From positions 1,116,001 to 1,180,000 of the forward strand of contig NZ_OU745391.1 in assembly GCF_916618895.1 (NCBI RefSeq): 64,000 bases of DNA, written 5' to 3'. Below the pieces are notes generated by a model, which saw only the letters and a list, made by a program, of their open reading frames with translations, made no database searches and was not told the DNA's origin. Both the position numbers and the translations under genes were made by a program. This document shows positions 60,270 through 64,000 of the stretch, one piece after another. The DNA comes from Pseudoclavibacter sp. Marseille-Q3772 (GTDB lineage Bacteria; Actinomycetota; Actinomycetes; Actinomycetales; Microbacteriaceae). The stretch's first letter is position 1. Each line of letters starts with the position of its first letter.

Positions 60270-62480
60270 CTAGTGAATCACCGGTGCCCGCAGGTCACGC
60301 ATACTGCGCGATGTCGACTTCTTCGCGATACCAAGCCAGGTGACCAGTAGCGATACTCCAAGCAGGGTAAGCAGCAGGCCGATCTGATGCCACATGATCT
60401 GCATATCGCCGCCGTACATGGTTTGCCGCAGCGCAGTGATGGTCCAGCTCATCGGCAAGTACTGGTGCACGGCTACCACTACCGGCGGCATACTCTCGAC
60501 CGGGAAGGTACCGCCAGCACCGGTGACCTGCACCACGAGCAGCAGCAGACCGATGAACTGTCCGGTGCTATCGAGCCAGGTACGCAGTGCTTGGAAGAGC
60601 GCCGCGAACGAGATGGAGCTGATGACGAGCACCATCCACACCAGTCCGGGTCGTTCCATGTGCAGGCCCACGGGGCCGTGCAGCAGCCAGGTGAGCAGCG
60701 TCATTTCAATGAACCCGATGAGTGCGGGCACCAGCCAGCCGGCGAACGCGACCGGCAGCGGGTTTCGCATCGCGGTGACCGCACGCTTGGAGAATGGGTT
60801 CACGATCAGGAAGATCGTGAACACGCCGAGCCATGCCGCGAGACTGACGAAGAACGGGGCAAGACCCTCGCCGTAGCCGGCTGCCGTGGTAAACGCATCC
60901 TTCGACATCGCCACCGGGTTGCCGAGCGTCTGCGCCTGTCGGTCGCGCAGTGCTTCACCCGCGGCCGGGAGTTTCTGGGCGCCTTCGCTGAGCTTGTCAC
61001 GAATCTGGTTGGCACCGTCGACGGCCTGCGGGAGCTTGCCTGCGAACTCATCGAGCTTCGAAGCGAGCAGCTCGGCGCTGTCGTCAAGTTGGGAAACTCC
61101 GTCAACGAGCTGCGGTGCAGCATCAGCAAGCTGCTGGGTACCGTCGGCGAGCTGGCCCGAGCCATCGGCGATCTGATCGATACCGTCGGCGAGTTTGTTG
61201 CTGCCCTGCGAAAGACGCGAGGCACCATCGCTGGCCTTACCCACCGCATCCTTCAATAGCCCGGATGCGTCAGCCAGCTGTGCGGCGCCATCGGCCAGGC
61301 GCTGGGAACCGTCGGCGAGCTGATCGAGCTGGTCAAGTTTCTCGCCAACGCGATGCTTCACATCATCGACGCGATCGATGAGCCCGCCGTCAAGCGCGGC
61401 ATCAACTTCAGCAACGATCGCATCGATCTCTGCTTCGGTGTAGCCGCGGTCAATCAACCGCTGCCTGGCATCCTGGCGGATCTCGTCCTTAACGCCCTCA
61501 AGTACGGTGAAATCGTCGCGGATGCGGTCACCGATCTCGGCAATCTGCGCGTTGCCATCGGCAACCTGTTTTGCACCGTCAGCGAGCTGCTGTGCTTTAT
61601 TGGGCAGCTCAGCGACCTTGTCGTTGAGCTCACCAAGGCCGTTATTGAGTTCTTGTGCTCCGGATGCGAGGTCGCTCGCGCCGGTCGAAGCCTGTTGCGA
61701 TGCGTCGGCGAGCTTATGCGCACCCGAGTTGAGCTGATTCGCCTGATCCGGCATCTGCGCCGTGGATTCGCGCAGGCGCTGGGTGCCTTCATCGTGCAGT
61801 TTGTTGGCGCCTTCGGCCAATTTGTCTGCTGCGTCGGAGGCTTGGCTGAGCTTTTCGGCAAGTTGGTTCACTGCCGACGCTCCGCGAGCAAAACCGTCGT
61901 GGGCGCTATTGAGACCAAAGAGCAGCTTTCCCGCGGCCTCTTCGCCGATCTTGGATGAAATCTTGCTGACGAGTTCGTCCGCGACCGCTTCTGCGATGGT
62001 GGTACCGAGGTAGTTGTTCGCATCATTCGTGGTGACCTCGAATGCTGCGGATGTGGGGGTCTCGGACACTGCGCTCGTCAGGTTTTCGGAAAACTCATCG
62101 GGGAAGGTCACGGCGAAGTAGAACTCGCCGGATTCGACACCGGACTTTGCGGTCTGCTCATCGACGAGCTGCCAACCGATGCGGCCATCCTTGACGAGTT
62201 CATCCGCGACCTCATCACCGAAGTTCTGAAGTTTGCCGTCCACCATCGCGCCGTCGTCTTCGACGACGAGCGCGGCCGGTACGGTTTCGAGGTTTCCCTG
62301 CGGGTCTTTGTTCGCCCAGAGATAGACGCCGGCGTACAGCAGCGGCACGCTCATCAGCGCGATCAGCGCGATGACGTTAAACGGGCGGGAGAAGATGCGG
62401 GCGAGTTCGCTGCGCACGAGCTGCAAGAAACTCGTTGAGCGCACGAACTGCGAGAGTCGATCGTTGTGGTTTGGAGTCAT
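60270..62480 (-). CDS. YhgE/Pip-domain membrane protein with coiled-coil ectodomain
   Basis: Predicted 736 aa. One N-terminal helix (VIALIALMSVPLLYAGVYLW) is followed by a large extracytoplasmic region of about 460 residues. It is built largely of LADGxxQLADG-type heptad repeats (coiled coil, about 190-490). Five to six C-terminal helices of the ABC-2 permease kind follow. This is the YhgE/Pip architecture, related to phage-infection protein and to EsaA/MmpL-like export partners; substrates are unknown. The ATG overlaps the stop of the ATPase-like gene by 4 nt, so the two are made together. Confidence 0.9.
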   Translation of the reverse strand: MTPNHNDRLSQFVRSTSFLQLVRSELARIFSRPFNVIALIALMSVPLLYAGVYLWANKDPQGNLETVPAALVVEDDGAMVDGKLQNFGDEVADELVKDGRIGWQLVDEQTAKSGVESGEFYFAVTFPDEFSENLTSAVSETPTSAAFEVTTNDANNYLGTTIAEAVADELVSKISSKIGEEAAGKLLFGLNSAHDGFARGASAVNQLAEKLSQASDAADKLAEGANKLHDEGTQRLRESTAQMPDQANQLNSGAHKLADASQQASTGASDLASGAQELNNGLGELNDKVAELPNKAQQLADGAKQVADGNAQIAEIGDRIRDDFTVLEGVKDEIRQDARQRLIDRGYTEAEIDAIVAEVDAALDGGLIDRVDDVKHRVGEKLDQLDQLADGSQRLADGAAQLADASGLLKDAVGKASDGASRLSQGSNKLADGIDQIADGSGQLADGTQQLADAAPQLVDGVSQLDDSAELLASKLDEFAGKLPQAVDGANQIRDKLSEGAQKLPAAGEALRDRQAQTLGNPVAMSKDAFTTAAGYGEGLAPFFVSLAAWLGVFTIFLIVNPFSKRAVTAMRNPLPVAFAGWLVPALIGFIEMTLLTWLLHGPVGLHMERPGLVWMVLVISSISFAALFQALRTWLDSTGQFIGLLLLVVQVTGAGGTFPVESMPPVVVAVHQYLPMSWTITALRQTMYGGDMQIMWHQIGLLLTLLGVSLLVTWLGIAKKSTSRSMRDLRAPVIH

Positions 62481-63226
62481 GATGCTTGAGTTCCCTCTGT
62501 CGACGAGGAAGACGAACTGTTGACAGGTGCTTCTCGCTGGAATGCCATGGGCGCCTCTTCGGGCGCCAGGTGGATGTGGTCGGCTTCGTTGAAGTGGTCT
62601 CGCAGGATCTCTTCTGCCGCTGTCGTACCGGTGATGCACAGCACGGCGTACCCGCGACTGGCGACATGCTTGCTGTATTCGTACACATCGCCCGCTGCAC
62701 CGCCGTGTCGGTCGGGGGTGGTGATGATGACGGCTTCGGTTTCCGGGCGCAGTAGCGCCAATTCGGTCAGCGCCACCATCCGCACGCTGGGCGGCAGCTC
62801 GATCATGTGCCAATCGCTGTAGTCGCTGATTCCATGCCGGTCGAGGAACCGCTGCACGCGGCCCGCGGTGGCCACGCGGCCGATATAGGTGTATTCCTCG
62901 GCGACGGTGCGACGCAGCGTGACGTAGTCATCTGGTTCACTCACCGTCGGGGCATCGACAATCGCGATCCGCTGTTTCAATTTGCCGCGCAGCCGGCGAC
63001 CGTTATAGGTGACCTTCCCGCGCGAGGGGCGCATCTGCCCGCCGGCGACTAGCGCCAGCACTGTTGGCGCCTGGTCGGTTGGGCATGCCTGTACCGTCAC
63101 TTCGCCGGAGCGAACTGTGAAGCTAGTGACCGGCAGGATGGGGCGGCGCGTGCCTACCTGAACCTGCTGCAGAGCAATCTCCACGACGGTTTCCTCTCGA
63201 GTTTCAATGGCCGGCGATACATTCAT
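62477..63226 (-). CDS. Degenerate ABC-ATPase-like protein partnered with YhgE
   Basis: Predicted 249 aa. The order of elements copies an ABC nucleotide-binding domain: a leading strand pair (about 15-45), PSRGKVTYNGRRLRG (residues 67-81) after the P-loop site, a helical region and a Walker-B-like strand EAVIITTPDR (164-173). The P-loop reads ACPTDQAPTV, without GxxGxGKS/T. The LSGGQ region reads ELPPSVRM, and the strand ends Thr-Pro-Asp where Asp-Glu is needed. It therefore should not hydrolyse ATP in the usual way. The C-terminus is Ser-rich. It is coupled to the YhgE/Pip gene and divergent from a TetR gene. Confidence 0.78.
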   Translation of the reverse strand: MNVSPAIETREETVVEIALQQVQVGTRRPILPVTSFTVRSGEVTVQACPTDQAPTVLALVAGGQMRPSRGKVTYNGRRLRGKLKQRIAIVDAPTVSEPDDYVTLRRTVAEEYTYIGRVATAGRVQRFLDRHGISDYSDWHMIELPPSVRMVALTELALLRPETEAVIITTPDRHGGAAGDVYEYSKHVASRGYAVLCITGTTAAEEILRDHFNEADHIHLAPEEAPMAFQREAPVNSSSSSSTEGTQAS

Positions 63227-63262
63227 CGAATCCGGGTGGTACGGCAACCAAGATTAATCTAG

Positions 63263-63276
63263 ACTGACCAGTCAGT
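63263..63276. promoter_or_regulatory. TetR operator palindrome in the divergent promoter
   Basis: ACTGAC-CA-GTCAGT, a perfect inverted repeat of 6-bp arms. It sits 37 bp before the ATPase-like gene and 43 bp before the TetR gene, in an AT-rich stretch where both promoters must overlap. Confidence 0.65.
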
Positions 63277-63318
63277 GCAAGAATTAATTTGCTGCACCCA
63301 GCCAATCGGGAGGGAACC

Positions 63319-63894
63319 ATGGCGCGCCCCAATCGTACTCGAGAACTGATCCTTGATGCAGCCGTTACGCTCGCCGCCGACCAGGGCATTTCATCCACCT
63401 CAATGGATGCAATTGCCGAGCAGGCGGGCGTAGCCAAGGGTTCGCTGTACTACAACTTTGCGAGCAAGGACGAGCTGTATTCGGCGGTGTTTACCCATAT
63501 GCGCGAGCGGATCGAATCTGCGCTTGCCGAAGCGCGCGAGGCCGATTCCCAAGAAGGCTCACCCGCCGCCCGCGCCACCCGAGCACTCGTCGACGTGTTC
63601 TTCGAGGCTCCCAATGCCGCCCGTCTCGCAATCGTTGAACTGCTACGCACCGATCGCGCCTGGGCCGACAACGCCCGAGCACTCCGAACCTCGCTCGTAG
63701 CCGAGTTCAGCCGTGCCATCCGCGCGTCAAAACCGAACCTGGATCGCGAGTTCGATGCGGATACGGCAGCAGTCGCCCTCCTTGGCGCGGTGCTCATGTC
63801 ATCTCTGGACTGCATCGCTTTCCGCGCCGAAACCTCGAAAACCGGACTCATTGCATCCCTCGAACACCTCGCAGAACACGGACTCGCCCACTAG
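63319..63894 (+). CDS. TetR-family transcriptional regulator
   Basis: Predicted 191 aa. The N-terminal HTH (about 5-50) has TRELILDAAVTLAADQGI, MDAIAEQAGVAKGSLYYNF and then KDELYSAVF, the TetR signature. The C-terminal ligand domain is not specific. GGGAGGG stands 5 nt before the ATG. It diverges from the ATPase-like/YhgE pair and very likely represses it and itself through the palindrome between them. Confidence 0.93.
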   Translation: MARPNRTRELILDAAVTLAADQGISSTSMDAIAEQAGVAKGSLYYNFASKDELYSAVFTHMRERIESALAEAREADSQEGSPAARATRALVDVFFEAPNAARLAIVELLRTDRAWADNARALRTSLVAEFSRAIRASKPNLDREFDADTAAVALLGAVLMSSLDCIAFRAETSKTGLIASLEHLAEHGLAH

Positions 63895-63995
63895 GGGAAC
63901 CATCAGCGGGATGGAGTAGACAGAAGGTAGCGCTGCGCACACGCGCGACGATCCATTCGGCACTCCGAACAGCGTCACAACCAGAGAGGATCACA

Positions 63996-64000
63996 ATGTC
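63996..64000 (+). CDS. Start of a further gene, cut by window end
   Basis: ATG at 63996 is preceded by AGAGAGGA with a 5-nt gap, a good ribosome-binding site. Only the first codon and two bases are inside the window, so the product is unknown. Confidence 0.45.

Overview
The window looks like chromosomal DNA from a high-GC actinobacterium, most likely the family Microbacteriaceae. Support comes from the overall GC content, the density of GGATGC/GCATCC words, gene order (tilS-hpt-ftsH-folE-folP-folB/K-DUF3180-PH-PH-DUF2520-panC-lysS), LAxTG-type cell-wall anchors, Tat and lipoprotein signals, and several genes whose only visible start signal is a -10 hexamer 6-7 nt before the start codon (leaderless mRNAs). 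The genus cannot be fixed by eye. Almost everything is conserved chromosomal content; no prophage, integrase, IS transposase, rRNA or CRISPR was seen.

Layout. 1-2.5 kb: copper/heme envelope cluster (membrane protein, PCuAC copper chaperone, Tat-exported DyP peroxidase, cut by the window edge). 2.6-12.4 kb: SpoIIM-like and RDD membrane proteins in tight divergence, succinate-semialdehyde dehydrogenase, a lipoprotein, a Pr6Pr membrane protein, a heterodimeric ABC exporter, an HpcH/HpaI aldolase and tRNA-Ser. 12.5-22.1 kb: radA, a small anchored protein, then two very large cell-wall-anchored secreted enzymes, a 5'-nucleotidase and an ExeM/NucH nuclease. These share C-terminal modules and have PHO-box-like 11-bp repeats upstream, so they look like an extracellular DNA/phosphate scavenging pair. 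22.1-29.3 kb: ArgA-like acetyltransferase, Ppx/GppA phosphatase, and a PucR-type regulator divergent from an alcohol dehydrogenase - Baeyer-Villiger monooxygenase - esterase operon. 29.3-32.7 kb: an intergenic stretch with two identical 78-bp palindromic repeats, then clpC with a ClgR-type operator.

32.7-48.8 kb: the large leftward housekeeping block, running from tilS and hpt through ftsH, the folate genes, two PH-domain proteins, DUF2520, panC and lysS. Two things interrupt it. A 1.09-kb island carries a DUF559 (Vsr/PD-(D/E)XK-like) nuclease gene between 75-bp inverted copies of a palindrome, placed between folE and folP. A rightward RNB-type ribonuclease gene between hpt and ftsH carries an in-frame amber stop. 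49-64 kb: inorganic pyrophosphatase, an M23 peptidase, tRNA-Glu/Asp/Phe, a Ktr/Trk potassium system, an amino-acid permease, a 2-oxoacid dehydrogenase operon (E1 alpha, E1 beta, E2, no E3), an aspartate-dehydrogenase-like gene, and a TetR-controlled pair made of a YhgE/Pip membrane protein and an ABC-ATPase relative that has lost its Walker A and signature motifs.

The most unusual items are the palindrome-bounded DUF559 island and its relatives at 29.4 kb and 48.9 kb, the degenerate ATPase/YhgE pair, the broken RNB gene, and the phosphate-type operators shared by the nuclease/nucleotidase pair.
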